Assembly: GCA_031278395.1 (NCBI GenBank)
Contig: JAITKM010000007.1
Coordinates: forward strand, 62,001 to 126,000
Direction: 5' to 3'
DNA from: Deltaproteobacteria bacterium
Lineage (GTDB): Bacteria; Bdellovibrionota_C; UBA2361; SZUA-149; JAITKM01
Length of the DNA stretch: 64,000 bases
Below the pieces are notes generated by a model. The model was not told the DNA's origin. It saw only the letters and a list, made by a program, of their open reading frames with translations, and did no database searches. Positions 38,088-47,276 of this stretch are shown here, piece after piece (the stretch's first letter is position 1; the number at the start of each line of letters is the position of its first letter). A program made the translations under genes and the position numbers.

Positions 38088-38663
38088 GTGTTTAGAAAAT
38101 TTTTCATTACAACATTATTCTTAGCTTTATCAACTGCCGGCTTAACTAGTTGCACACAATCAACAGGTAGCGGAACTGGTGAAGGCTATGAAGAAGGCTA
38201 TGACTATACAACAGGACAAGACTTTGCTGACAGTGCGTCTTCTGGTAACGAAAATCCAGAACTTGCCGCGCGCTTTGATGGCGCTAATATTCCTAATCCA
38301 GAAAAAGACGCAAACAGCAAATTTAATGACGTCCATTTTGGTTACGATTCATCAAAAATTAGCCAAGAAGATTTAGATACTATCAAAGCGGTTACTGAAT
38401 ATCTAACTAATAATCCAACAGTCGTAGTTGAACTAGAAGGACATTGCGACAAACGCGGAACAAGCGAGTATAACCTAGCACTTGGTAATTACAGAGCTAG
38501 ATCGGTTGCTGCTGCTTTAGTTAAAAAAGGAGTTGCTGCAAAAAGAATCAGCACAGTGAGTTACGGCGCGGAGCTGCCTTTAGATCCAGCTGCCAATGAA
38601 GTTGCATATGCTAAAAACCGTCGTGTTCACTTTGTGTTATATACAAAAGATGCTGGAAAATAA
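38088..38663 (+). CDS. pal: Peptidoglycan-associated lipoprotein Pal
   Basis: Pal tethers the outer membrane to peptidoglycan as part of the Tol-Pal system. The 191-residue protein uses a GTG start after a clear AAAGGAG. Its signal ends with the lipobox LTSC (Cys 22). A low-complexity linker precedes the OmpA-like domain (about 80-190), which has HFGYDSSKI, the diaminopimelate-binding motif GHCDKRGTSEYNLALGNYRA, and KNRRVHFVL. No tol genes are in view, so pal is isolated here. Confidence 0.93.
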   Translation: MFRKFFITTLFLALSTAGLTSCTQSTGSGTGEGYEEGYDYTTGQDFADSASSGNENPELAARFDGANIPNPEKDANSKFNDVHFGYDSSKISQEDLDTIKAVTEYLTNNPTVVVELEGHCDKRGTSEYNLALGNYRARSVAAALVKKGVAAKRISTVSYGAELPLDPAANEVAYAKNRRVHFVLYTKDAGK

Positions 38664-38717
38664 TTAAAATTGACCAGGTTAATTTTTAATTTTGTTGTTG
38701 CACTGGATATGTATCTA

Positions 38718-38744
38718 CCCCGCATTTTTGCTATGCAAAAATGC
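38718..38744 (+). repeat. GCATTTTTGC hairpin repeat
   Basis: GCATTTTTGC and GCAAAAATGC form a perfect 10-bp stem with a three-base loop, preceded by CCCC. The core CCCCG...TTTTTGCTRTGCAA is shared with the palindrome at 15399-15428. No T tail follows. Confidence 0.5.
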
Positions 38745-38797
38745 CTCCTACAAAAAATGTAAAGGATATTTACTTCACAAATTCCTCTGCATTTTTA

Positions 38798-38825
38798 CTT
38801 CAACACCACTTAGGTGGTATTGAAG
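38798..38825 (+). repeat. Palindrome upstream of moxR
   Basis: CTTCAACACCAC pairs with GTGGTATTGAAG over 11 of 12 positions around TTAG. A spurious in-frame GTG (38814) for the next gene lies inside it, which supports the later ATG start. Confidence 0.55.
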
Positions 38826-38891
38826 CCTATTCTAGGAGGGAACTTGTGGAGTTTTACTTGTTGTAACAACACCGTAAAAAGTCTGTTTCTC

Positions 38892-39881
38892 ATGTCTAAT
38901 ATTCAACAACAAATCAACGATAGTCTGAAAATTGTTCAAAAAATCAACGAGTCCATCTCCAAAACAGTTATTGGACAGCCAGAACTAAAACGTAAACTTG
39001 TCATGGCTTTGCTCACCGATGGGCATGTTCTCTTAGAAGGCGTGCCGGGACTTGCCAAAACTTTGTCGATAAAAGCCTTAGCTAGCGCTGTGCAAGGTAG
39101 TTTCCAACGTATTCAATTTACGCCAGATTTATTGCCAGCTGATTTAATCGGAACAGAAATTTACCGACACCAAGATGGAATGTTTCTTGTTCGCAAAGGT
39201 CCACTTTTCGCTAATTTCATTTTAGCGGATGAAATCAATCGCGCCCCTGCCAAAGTGCAGTCAGCTTTGCTAGAAACTATGCAAGAAAAACAAGTTACAA
39301 TTGGTAATCAAACCTATAAAGTGCCAGACCCATTTTTTGTGTTAGCCACGCAAAATCCAATTGAACAAGAAGGAACCTATCCGCTCCCCGAAGCCCAGAT
39401 TGATAGGTTTATCATGAAAATCAAAGTTACATATCCTCATCCAGAAGAGGAAATAAAAATTTTAGATTCTTATACTAATAGCAGAACACAAGACACAACA
39501 GACACGGAACGGACTGTCGTCAGCCTAGATGATCTGGCGACTATTAAGGAAGTCTCTCAGCAGGTTTATACAGATGATAAAATCAAACAATATATTATGA
39601 ATATCGTACAAGCCACCAGATCTGGCGCAACTCTTGAGAATAAACATCTGACTAACCTAATTTATACAGGAGCCTCACCGCGAGCCACCATTGCCCTCTT
39701 TTTGTGCTCACGAGCTTTAGCTTATTTAGAAGGCAGTACTTTTGTTGTGCCGCAACATGTCAAAGACGTAGCTCATGATGTTTTGCGACATCGAGTTATT
39801 TTATCCTATGAGGCAGAAGCCGAAGGTTTAAATACAGATAAAATTATTTCCATGATTTTAGAACAAGTTCCAGTCCCATAA
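38892..39881 (+). CDS. MoxR family AAA+ ATPase (first set)
   Basis: MoxR ATPases act as chaperones, often with DUF58 and VWA proteins. I start at the ATG at 38892 (329 residues, MSNIQQQINDSL). It has Walker A GVPGLAKT, RIQFTPDLLPADLIGTEIY, Walker B FILADEINRAPAKVQSALLE, sensor 1 FFVLATQNPIEQEGTYPLPEAQIDRF and the C-terminal lid SPRATIALFLCSRALA. It is followed in ten bases by the DUF58 gene. Confidence 0.93.
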   Translation: MSNIQQQINDSLKIVQKINESISKTVIGQPELKRKLVMALLTDGHVLLEGVPGLAKTLSIKALASAVQGSFQRIQFTPDLLPADLIGTEIYRHQDGMFLVRKGPLFANFILADEINRAPAKVQSALLETMQEKQVTIGNQTYKVPDPFFVLATQNPIEQEGTYPLPEAQIDRFIMKIKVTYPHPEEEIKILDSYTNSRTQDTTDTERTVVSLDDLATIKEVSQQVYTDDKIKQYIMNIVQATRSGATLENKHLTNLIYTGASPRATIALFLCSRALAYLEGSTFVVPQHVKDVAHDVLRHRVILSYEAEAEGLNTDKIISMILEQVPVP

Positions 39882-39891
39882 TGTAATAGCC

Positions 39892-40980
39892 ATGAATCTA
39901 TCACCAGAAATCATCGCCGAGTTAAAGACACTTCAAATCACCACCAAAAAATTGGTCACTGCTTCAATTTCTGGGCAGTATCGCAGTGTTTTTAAGGGGC
40001 GTGGTATTGAATTTGAGGACTTAAAAAACTATCAAGCAGGAGATGATGTGCGCACGATAGATTGGAAAGTTACTGCCCGTTCGCAACATCCATATATTCG
40101 CACTTACCGCGAAGAACGCGAGTTAAATGTGGTGGTGGCGGTTGATATTAGCGGCTCAACGAGCACTGGTTTGCAAGACAAGTTAAAGAAAGACTTAATT
40201 GCTCAAGTTGGGGCAAGTCTTGCGTTAATCGCGCTAAATAACAATGATAAAATTGGGTTAGTAACTTTCTCTGATAAAATTGAACAGTATCTTCCGCCAC
40301 GTAAAGCCCGAAGTGCTGTTTGGCAAATTGGGCAAAAAGTTTTGGCGCCCCATCAAGTTCAAACTCAAGCTCAAACTAAATTAGAGATAGTTTTTAATTT
40401 TTTAGCTAAGGTTTTAAAACAGCGGGCGATCATTTTTGTCATTTCCGATTTTTTAGATTCTGGTTATGAAAAATCTTTAGTTCACCTTACTAAAAAACAC
40501 GACTTAACAACTATTGTGGTAGAAACGCCGATAGATTTAATTCCAGTTCCAAGCAGTAGCTCAAAAGTTGTTAAGTCTGACTCAAATCTTCTAAACCAAT
40601 TCCTCAATACTATGCCAGAAGTAAAACATGCTCTTTCTTACACGCTAGCTCAAGCTAAGAAGCATCCGACTTATAATTCTTTTCAACCTGCATTAAATTC
40701 GACTTTAAATTCTTTACGTTCGACTAGTTTAAAAATACCAAATTCTAAATCTTCCTTAATTAATGTGGTAGATCCAGAATCTGGAGCAGAATATACTTTA
40801 GATTTTTCAGACAAAGCTTTTCGAGAAAGTTATCTGCAAGCCTATCAGCAAAATAAACAATTGCTGCATGAGTTATTTTCAAGAAACAAAATTAACGTTA
40901 TTGAGTTAAGAACTGACGAGCCATTTATGCCTAAATTAAAGGCTTACTTTAATAGTAAGCTAAAGCAGCAACATCCATAA
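39892..40980 (+). CDS. DUF58 protein with VWA-like fold (first set)
   Basis: The 362-residue protein carries the DUF58 signature GRGIEFEDLKNYQAGDDVRTIDWKVTARS (about 40-65) and then a VWA-like domain with the metal-site DISGSTS (about 85) and IIFVISDFLDSGY. The family is encoded with MoxR in most bacteria and is thought to be its partner. It is longer than the DUF58 protein of the second set, with an extra region at about 225-300 that is Ser/Asn-rich. Confidence 0.9.
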   Translation: MNLSPEIIAELKTLQITTKKLVTASISGQYRSVFKGRGIEFEDLKNYQAGDDVRTIDWKVTARSQHPYIRTYREERELNVVVAVDISGSTSTGLQDKLKKDLIAQVGASLALIALNNNDKIGLVTFSDKIEQYLPPRKARSAVWQIGQKVLAPHQVQTQAQTKLEIVFNFLAKVLKQRAIIFVISDFLDSGYEKSLVHLTKKHDLTTIVVETPIDLIPVPSSSSKVVKSDSNLLNQFLNTMPEVKHALSYTLAQAKKHPTYNSFQPALNSTLNSLRSTSLKIPNSKSSLINVVDPESGAEYTLDFSDKAFRESYLQAYQQNKQLLHELFSRNKINVIELRTDEPFMPKLKAYFNSKLKQQHP

Positions 40981-40981
40981 T

Positions 40982-41599
40982 ATGCCAATAGCTTCTGAAA
41001 AAATTTCTACTCTGCATGATGCCCGTCTGGGGTTTGCGGATATTGCTCCGTTGCCACATTTTAAATACTCTTTTTGGACAACGGAGAGTGTAAGTATTTT
41101 AATACTTTCTCTAGCCACAGTGATTTTAACATGGCTTTATCTTTGGCATAAATTTAAATCGCGACCTGTTGTCCTACCTGAGCTTTCAGTTAATCAAGTG
41201 GTGCATCAAAAAATTAACGACTTATTAAATTTAGTACAGACTGATTCAATTTCGCTAAAAGACTTAGCGGTCAATTTATCAGAAATAATGCGATTTTTTT
41301 TAACTAAGCAAATTAACTTTCAAACTGTTGGACTGACAGTGAGAGAAATTTATTTTATGCTTGCGGATAGTTTAGCAAAAAATTTACTTAATTCTGAAAA
41401 AGTAGAATTAGAAATTCTTGAAGCCAAGATAAAAAACTTTTTTAATTTAACTGAAAATTATATTTTTGCTAAATCCAGCCAGCAAACTGCCGAGCTTCAA
41501 ATTGCGCTCATCAATCAAGCTAAGGAAATTATCGAAATCATAAATGGGGAAATAATAAAGCAACCCGATACCAGCGAAAAACAGAATAAAAATATCTAG
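40982..41599 (+). CDS. DUF4381-like membrane protein of the Bat locus
   Basis: The 205-residue protein begins with LHDARLGFADIAPLPHFKYSFWTTES and then has one membrane helix (about 37-58, VSILILSLATVILTWLYLW). The rest is a helical cytoplasmic domain with FFLTKQINFQTVGLTVREIYFML. Its size, start and position directly after DUF58 (one base) fit the DUF4381 protein usually found between DUF58 and batA. Sequence identity to the family is weak by eye. Confidence 0.65.
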   Translation: MPIASEKISTLHDARLGFADIAPLPHFKYSFWTTESVSILILSLATVILTWLYLWHKFKSRPVVLPELSVNQVVHQKINDLLNLVQTDSISLKDLAVNLSEIMRFFLTKQINFQTVGLTVREIYFMLADSLAKNLLNSEKVELEILEAKIKNFFNLTENYIFAKSSQQTAELQIALINQAKEIIEIINGEIIKQPDTSEKQNKNI

Positions 41600-41608
41600 T
41601 ATCGGGTT
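41562..41608 (+). other. Inverted repeat at the end of the DUF4381-like gene
   Basis: AACCCGATAC (41562-41571) and GTATCGGGTT (41599-41608) are perfectly complementary across a 27-base gap that includes the stop codon. The word CAACCCGATACCA also occurs at 53249. It has no T tail, so termination is doubtful. Confidence 0.35.
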
Positions 41609-41668
41609 AGGAATGAATTTCATTATAACTTTTAAAGTAAACGATATATAAATTAAGATTGCTTAATC

Positions 41669-41794
41669 TTAGAATGTATATCTAAGTCCAAGCAGGAGTT
41701 CATGAGATTGAATCATCTTTCCCTTTACTTTAGGAGTATCCCCGTTAGAGACCTTTGTCCTGAAGTTTAACTCTTCCCCAAATGTAGTTTTTTT
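41669..41794 (-). pseudogene. C-terminal fragment of an outer-membrane beta-barrel protein
   Basis: On the minus strand, just after the BatB/BatC stop, a frame reads TTFGEELNFRTKVSNGD, then a short stretch, then SHELLLGLRYTF and stop. Alternating beta-strand patterns ending in a terminal Phe are the hallmark of outer-membrane porin-like C-termini. There is no start or body for such a protein, so this looks like a remnant. Confidence 0.4.
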
Positions 41795-41798
41795 AACT

Positions 41799-43790
41799 TT
41801 ACCAATCTTTATTAGGTAATTTGTTGTTATACTTTTTGAGTTGTTTAATTGCTTCGACACGCCTAAATTCTTTTAGCGCTCCTCGATCCTCCTTTAAGGC
41901 ATTTAATAAGGCTTCACCAGCAATAGCAGATTGTTCCTTTAAATCCTGCCTTTCTTCGCTAGGGTGGAAATTAAAATCTTCACCAGCCGACTGATTATCT
42001 GCACTCGCCTCATTACCCTGAACAACATCATTCAAATCTTGAGAACTATCTTCATCAGCCGCAACCTCTGAGCTGGCGCTCTGCCCAACATCAAAGCTGC
42101 TAGACTGTTCTGAACTTTGCTGACCCGTCTGCCCAGCTCCTGAATCTTTATTCGAACTATTACTAACATTATCTTGCTCTTCTTCAGGTTCTGTAGATTG
42201 TTGCTCAGATTCATCAACATTAGAATTTTCTGACTTAGAATTATTAGCTGAAGATTGGCTTATTTCTGAATTAATCTCTGCAGCTTGGCTCTGAGCTGTA
42301 GAGTTGTTTTGCTGTTCATTATCTTGTCGCTCTTGATTCTGCTCTTGATCAGCATTGTCTTGGGGTTGATTTTCTACTTGCAATAATTTTTTAGCGTATT
42401 CCAAATTATTAGTTACAGCTTTTTGATTTGGCATTATCTTTAAACTCTCCTGATACGCACTAACAGCTTCCTGATACTTTCCCAACTGCACTAAACTATT
42501 TCCTAAATTATAAAAAGCCTCTGCTTTTTGCTGCGCATCTGCCTGCTGGACAGCTTGCTTAAAGTATTGTTCAGCTTCAGCAAACTTATTCTGTCGATAA
42601 TAACTATTTCCAAGCCCCAAATTAAGTTTATAATTATCCGGCTCCTGTTCTAACGCCTGCTTAAAAATTTGACTAGCCGTTTCAAAGTCGCCAAACCTAT
42701 AGCGCTCCGCTGCTAATTTTCCCAACCCCTCAGCTGATTCAGCAAAAGCTGGAGTGACCAAAAAAAATGTAATTAAAAGCAAACTATTTGCCCGCCCTAC
42801 ACCTCTAAGCAATAACATTAAAACTGCCAAAAACAGCGGAAGTTGATACCATTCATTCCAAACTTTAGTTTGATTTGTTTCAAAATCTATATCGTTTAAG
42901 CTGGCTTTAATTCGTCGATAAATAGTCTTTGCTGCATTACTATCAGCCAAAGCTGGCAGATAAATTCCACCAGTAGCTTGCGCTAAATTTTCTAAAAACT
43001 CTCCATTTAATTTTGAAATAATAATATTACCCTGCGCATCCTTTTTATAATTATTGCCGTTACCAACTGGAATAGGCGCGCCAGCTTTAGTGCCAATACC
43101 TAAAATATAAAGCTTAATCCCCAGCTCAGTAATTTTTTGTTTAACCCTATCTAAATTACCATCTAACTCTTCACCATCAGTCAACATAAAAATAGCGCGA
43201 CTATTATTAGCCACACCCGCTGCACTACTAGTGAAAGCTTCAATACTTTTCTCAAAAGCCAGTTCAAAATTAGTCCCCTGCACCGGCACAAGATTGGTAT
43301 TTAACGAATTTAAAAACAACTTAAATGTCGCCATATCTTCGGTCAGTGGCGTTTCAATAAACGCTGTCCCAGCAAAAATCACTAAAGACACACGATCACC
43401 TTGAAGAATATTGAGCAAATCTGTAATTGCTCTTTTTGCGATTTGTAGACGATCGGGCGACACATCTTTTGCTAACATGCTTTGCGACACATCAATAGCG
43501 ACCACAATATCAATGCCTTTTTTATGATTCTCGCGCCAGTTCCAACCATATTGTGGTCGCAGCAGAGCTATAGTTAAAAACAAGAGCCAAAGCAGCATAA
43601 AATACACTTGCCGTTTTAGGTGTTTTTTATAGGCTTTAAAATCCGGAATAAGCTCCGCCAAAGTTTTAGTTGTCCCTAGCTGCTTTAAATCTCGGATTTT
43701 TCTTTTATAAATAAATAATCTCCCTAGCAACCCTAATAACGGCAGCAAAAATAAAAGAAACAATAAATTGGCATTCCCAAAGTTCATCAT
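41799..43790 (-). CDS. BatB-BatC type fusion: VWA domain plus TPR protein
   Basis: The 663-residue protein joins two normally separate Bat proteins. The N-terminal part has membrane helices (about 9-27 and 62-80) and a VWA domain with MIDAS motifs DVSQSM and LTDGEELDG. A third helix lies at about 315. After about 345 come TPR repeats (AAERYRFGDFETASQIFKQAL, GNSYYRQNKFAEAEQYFKQAV, GNSLVQLGKYQEAVSAYQESL). A long Gln/Asn/Ser/Glu-rich tail follows (about 465-615). It overlaps batA by four bases. Confidence 0.88.
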   Translation of the reverse strand: MMNFGNANLLFLLFLLPLLGLLGRLFIYKRKIRDLKQLGTTKTLAELIPDFKAYKKHLKRQVYFMLLWLLFLTIALLRPQYGWNWRENHKKGIDIVVAIDVSQSMLAKDVSPDRLQIAKRAITDLLNILQGDRVSLVIFAGTAFIETPLTEDMATFKLFLNSLNTNLVPVQGTNFELAFEKSIEAFTSSAAGVANNSRAIFMLTDGEELDGNLDRVKQKITELGIKLYILGIGTKAGAPIPVGNGNNYKKDAQGNIIISKLNGEFLENLAQATGGIYLPALADSNAAKTIYRRIKASLNDIDFETNQTKVWNEWYQLPLFLAVLMLLLRGVGRANSLLLITFFLVTPAFAESAEGLGKLAAERYRFGDFETASQIFKQALEQEPDNYKLNLGLGNSYYRQNKFAEAEQYFKQAVQQADAQQKAEAFYNLGNSLVQLGKYQEAVSAYQESLKIMPNQKAVTNNLEYAKKLLQVENQPQDNADQEQNQERQDNEQQNNSTAQSQAAEINSEISQSSANNSKSENSNVDESEQQSTEPEEEQDNVSNSSNKDSGAGQTGQQSSEQSSSFDVGQSASSEVAADEDSSQDLNDVVQGNEASADNQSAGEDFNFHPSEERQDLKEQSAIAGEALLNALKEDRGALKEFRRVEAIKQLKKYNNKLPNKDW

Positions 43791-44815
43791 GGAATTACTC
43801 TCAACACAGTTGCCACTAACAATTCATAAATAAAAATCAAAACCACTCCCAACGAAAGCGGTAACATGAAATAATCTTTATACTCTACATACTGCACAAT
43901 TTTATCTTCTCGCATTTCAAGTTTATTTATTTCATCATAAATTTTAACCAAAGTTTCTGTATCTTTGGCATAAAAATATTGACCGCCTGTAGTTTCCGCG
44001 ATTTCTCTTAAGGTCTTTTCATCTAAGGGCAAGACTTGATAAGTCAAGACGGTTTGCTGCCAAATATTTTCAGTCGGAAACGGAACTTTTTCCGAAGACC
44101 CAATCCCGATCGTGTAAATCTTTATCCCTAATTCTTTGGCGATACTAGCTGCCCGCAAAGGATGTAAAATACCAGCATTACTTTCGCCATCTGAAACTAA
44201 AACTACAACTTTTGACTCCCCTTTTAGATCTTTTAAATGTTTGAGAGCTACACCAATCCCGTCACCAATTGCTGTGCTGCCACCAGCCATGCCAGCTTGA
44301 ATCAATTTTAAGTATTCTTGAAGAGTTTTTTGGTCTAAGGTTAAAGGACATTGTGTCCAGGCAGTCTCGCCAAAAACAACTAAACCAATCCGATCACCTT
44401 TGCGTTTTTCAATAAAATCTTGCACGACTTTTTTTAGCGCTGTAATTCGATCAATGCGATTTCTATCATAGAAAAAATCCAAAGCTCGCATACTATTAGA
44501 AACATCAAGAGTTAACATAATGTCCCGCCCGCTAGCGTCCAACTCTGTAAAATACGATCCAGTTTGCGGACGAGCTAAAGCCAGCACGAATAAGCTGAAA
44601 ATAGCTATTTTAACGGTATTTAACAGGGGTTTGCGAATTGTGGATCTAAAACTAGGTTGAATTTTTTGGAGCTCAACATTAGTAGAAAATTTAAGTCTGC
44701 TTTGCTGAGTAGTCAGCCAGAAGTTGACAAAGCTTCTCTGCCTTCCCCTGCGTTCCAATAAAAAGGGAATAAAAAATAACAATAATAGAAAATATGGACT
44801 GGCAAAGTGCAGCAC
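43787..44815 (-). CDS. batA: BatA-type VWA membrane protein
   Basis: The 342-residue protein has N- and C-terminal membrane helices (about 7-20, 65-82 and 315-340) around a VWA domain with a complete MIDAS: DVSNSM (about 102), GGSTAIGDGIG and VLVSDGESN. This is the classic BatA layout. Bat proteins work with MoxR and DUF58 proteins in envelope stress functions that are not well understood. The start of the BatB-BatC gene overlaps its stop. Confidence 0.9.
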   Translation of the reverse strand: MLHFASPYFLLLLFFIPFLLERRGRQRSFVNFWLTTQQSRLKFSTNVELQKIQPSFRSTIRKPLLNTVKIAIFSLFVLALARPQTGSYFTELDASGRDIMLTLDVSNSMRALDFFYDRNRIDRITALKKVVQDFIEKRKGDRIGLVVFGETAWTQCPLTLDQKTLQEYLKLIQAGMAGGSTAIGDGIGVALKHLKDLKGESKVVVLVSDGESNAGILHPLRAASIAKELGIKIYTIGIGSSEKVPFPTENIWQQTVLTYQVLPLDEKTLREIAETTGGQYFYAKDTETLVKIYDEINKLEMREDKIVQYVEYKDYFMLPLSLGVVLIFIYELLVATVLRVIP

Positions 44816-45101
44816 TGCTAACTTATTTATAAACTTTTACTTGATCTTTAACAGGAGTTACTTTTTTCTTAAAATTTTTCTCCTTTTTTTATTGCGTTTT
44901 AGCCCAGCCCTTAAGAACTGCCTCTGGGTAAAGACACGAGAAAATGCCACGATTTTTAAGCTCTTTCAATTTTTTTCTGGTTTTTCTGGTATCAATTATT
45001 TTTGTAAATCGTAATGTATTAAAATTATTAATTAAAAAAATAAAACTAAATAAACAGACAAGACATTTTTCATCCACGAATGTTTAGATTTTTTTATTAT
45101 T

Positions 45102-45968
45102 TTATAATTCTCGTAAAATTTTCCACAAAAACTTAGGTTTCATATTCCACGAACACCGCCAAAACCAAACTCCAAAATGACAAACTTTAAAGATAAAAAA
45201 TTCCTTCATAAACTCTTGATATTTACCCAATTTTTGCAATTTTTCTTTAATAATTCTAGCAACTTTGAAGATGTCAAAAATCTGATAAGTTGCATGCGAC
45301 GAACTCATAATTGAACCAACCGAACCTTTACGGTGGTAATACAGATTTTTATGTAAAACATTAATACTACTTGCCTGTAACAAAACCTCCATCATAAAAG
45401 GTCCATCCTCATAAAGTAAACCTTCTGAAAAAAATATCTGACGCTCTCTGAGAAAGTTTGTCTTATACAGTCTGGCATAAACAGAAATACGACGGTTTAA
45501 AACTAAACCTTTAATATCCTGATAAACAATTGTTTTTTTAAATTTAGCACAACCAGTAAAATTAATACGCTGAATCTTTCCACCATTGGCAAAAAACATA
45601 TTAAACAACACTAAATCAACCTTGCCATATGTCGCCTTGTTATAGGCGAGCTGACACATTGAGGTCTCAACCCAATCGTCCGAATCCACAAAAGTCAAAT
45701 ATTCCCCTTTAGCTAGATTAATTCCTAAATTTCTCGCTGATGACGGACCGCCGTTGTCTTTATTAATAATTTTTATTCTCTTATCCTGTTTAGCGTATTG
45801 ATTTAGAATTACTAAAGAACCATCAGTTGAACCATCATTGACACAAATAATTTCTATCTCTTTTAAGGTCTGGTTAACTAAACTATCCAAACACTGAACT
45901 AGATATTTTTCTGTATTATATACTGGCACTATCACGGAAACTTTAATTGAACTCTTAATAAAAGACAT
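45102..45968 (-). CDS. Family 2 glycosyltransferase
   Basis: The 288-residue protein has a full GT-A/GT2 N-terminal domain: VSVIVPVYNTEKYLVQCLDSLVNQT, IICVNDGSTDGS, NGGPSSARNLGI and the DxD-like TFVDSDDWVE. The C-terminal part is short. It probably adds a sugar to a cell-surface polysaccharide. The upstream 44816-45101 gap (286 bases) holds nothing that I can name. Confidence 0.88.
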   Translation of the reverse strand: MSFIKSSIKVSVIVPVYNTEKYLVQCLDSLVNQTLKEIEIICVNDGSTDGSLVILNQYAKQDKRIKIINKDNGGPSSARNLGINLAKGEYLTFVDSDDWVETSMCQLAYNKATYGKVDLVLFNMFFANGGKIQRINFTGCAKFKKTIVYQDIKGLVLNRRISVYARLYKTNFLRERQIFFSEGLLYEDGPFMMEVLLQASSINVLHKNLYYHRKGSVGSIMSSSHATYQIFDIFKVARIIKEKLQKLGKYQEFMKEFFIFKVCHFGVWFWRCSWNMKPKFLWKILREL

Positions 45969-46018
45969 AATGGGTTTAATTTGTAATTTTCGTAACTATT
46001 CCGTAACAGCTCGCGACC

Positions 46019-46069
46019 ATGAATAACCTAGTAGGGGCGCCCCCTACAAAGGAACTCGTCGTTATTCAT
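46019..46069 (+). repeat. Nested palindrome with GTAGGGG/CCCCTAC core
   Basis: The outer arms ATGAATAAC and GTTATTCAT are perfect. The core GTAGGGG pairs with CCCCTAC. An ATG in the left arm opens a longer reading frame for the next gene, but I regard that as accidental. Confidence 0.6.
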
Positions 46070-46148
46070 TTCAGCAAGGTTATTCAGTTCTGCGCCGTTT
46101 TTGTTTTTTTATTAACCGAACAACTCCCAAGGGCTTCTAAAAAATGGG

Positions 46149-46176
46149 TTGACAAACTACTACATACATCTATATA
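46149..46176 (+). promoter_or_regulatory. Strong sigma-70-type promoter for the DUF6754 cluster
   Basis: A consensus TTGACA (46149-46154), a 16-base spacer and TATATA (46171-46176) lie 14 bases before the ATG at 46190. The transcript would therefore have a very short leader. Confidence 0.6.
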
Positions 46177-46189
46177 CGGCAACACTTTT

Positions 46190-46438
46190 ATGGATATTAA
46201 CAACACATCAATTACTATAGAGCAGCTAGCGTATAAGATAAAAAAACTTAAACTAGAAACTCCGGCGCTGTTATTTCTGGAAATGCACAAGCCATTAACT
46301 TCGCTGTTGCATCATGGAACAGTTTTTTTTGCTCCTCTGGTTGCCCCACTTTTTGGTCTAAAGCGTTATTCAAAAATACAAACTTTGCTTGCCGACCGAA
46401 ATAATATTGAACAACTAATCAAAAAACTAACTACTTAA
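46190..46438 (+). CDS. Small protein encoded with DUF6754
   Basis: I start at the ATG at 46190 (82 residues), because a consensus promoter lies directly upstream and the longer frame from 46019 starts inside a palindrome. The C-terminal part (TPALLFLEMHKPLTSLLHHGTVFFAPLVAPLFGLKRY, then LLADRNNIEQLIKKL) has one hydrophobic, probably membrane-associated, stretch. It lies four bases before the DUF6754 gene. I do not know its function; a partner role is inferred from position. Confidence 0.6.
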   Translation: MDINNTSITIEQLAYKIKKLKLETPALLFLEMHKPLTSLLHHGTVFFAPLVAPLFGLKRYSKIQTLLADRNNIEQLIKKLTT

Positions 46439-46442
46439 ATAG

Positions 46443-47276
46443 ATGTCTCAAGCTAGCCCTTTCGATTTAGTTTTTATTTTCTTCTGTCTCATTGTCTTGG
46501 GGTATTGTATCCTTGCAGCTTACCGTGGAAAAAATATTTTTGTTAGAAAGATTAGCGGGATTGCTGCTATCGATGAAACTATTGGCAGAAGTATTGAGCT
46601 GGGACGTCCCATTTCTTTTACCTCTGGGCTAGCTAGTATTGGTCCTGTTTTTTATGCCTGCTTAAGCGTGCTGCAGCATATAGCCCGAAAAGTTGCGAGC
46701 TTTAACGCTAAGCTTTTTGTGCCTTGTTACGACCCTGAAACATTAGTCCTCAGCGATATTACTATTCAAAACGCCTATAAAAAAGAAAAACGTTTTGCTA
46801 ACTATGACCCCGGCACAACTCGTTATTTATCGTCTAGTCAGTTTGCTTTTGCCAGTGGTTATATTGGTATTATTCAGCGTGAAAATGTAGGCGGCGCCTT
46901 TTTATTTGGCACATATGCTGCGGAGTCTTTAATCTTAGCTTCGGCAGGGCAAGAAATAGGCGCAATGCAGGTTGCAGCCACGACCTCAAACGAGCAAATT
47001 CCGTTTTTTATCACCACCTGCGACTATACTTTAATTGGCGAAGAGTTATTTGCAGCTGGAGCTTATCTATCCCAAGACCCTGTACAAACAGGAAGTTTAA
47101 AAGCTCAAGACATTATTAAATCCTCATTATTAGTATTAATTATAGTAGGAGTTTTAATTTCAACAGGAATCTCAATTCTGGATAAACCAGATTCAAAAAA
47201 TCTTTCTTTTAAAACCTGGAGTAAGCAAATGGAACAAAATAATTTTTTAGCTCAAGCGCTAAAAAGTAAATGGTAA
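46443..47276 (+). CDS. DUF6754 domain membrane protein
   Basis: The 277-residue protein has an N-terminal membrane helix (about 8-26), a conserved soluble core and a C-terminal helix (about 225-245, SSLLVLIIVGVLISTGISIL). Core blocks include AIDETIGRSIELGRPISFTSGLASI, FASGYIGIIQRENVGGAFLFGTYAAESLILA, and QIPFFITTCDYTLIGEELFAAGAYLS. These match the DUF6754 family of unknown function as I remember it. Confidence 0.75.
   Translation: MSQASPFDLVFIFFCLIVLGYCILAAYRGKNIFVRKISGIAAIDETIGRSIELGRPISFTSGLASIGPVFYACLSVLQHIARKVASFNAKLFVPCYDPETLVLSDITIQNAYKKEKRFANYDPGTTRYLSSSQFAFASGYIGIIQRENVGGAFLFGTYAAESLILASAGQEIGAMQVAATTSNEQIPFFITTCDYTLIGEELFAAGAYLSQDPVQTGSLKAQDIIKSSLLVLIIVGVLISTGISILDKPDSKNLSFKTWSKQMEQNNFLAQALKSKW

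Noticed and set aside
46019-46189. N-terminal extension of the small gene before DUF6754
   Set aside because: The upstream ATG lies inside a palindromic repeat, and a consensus promoter sits between it and the ATG at 46190, so the shorter start is preferred.
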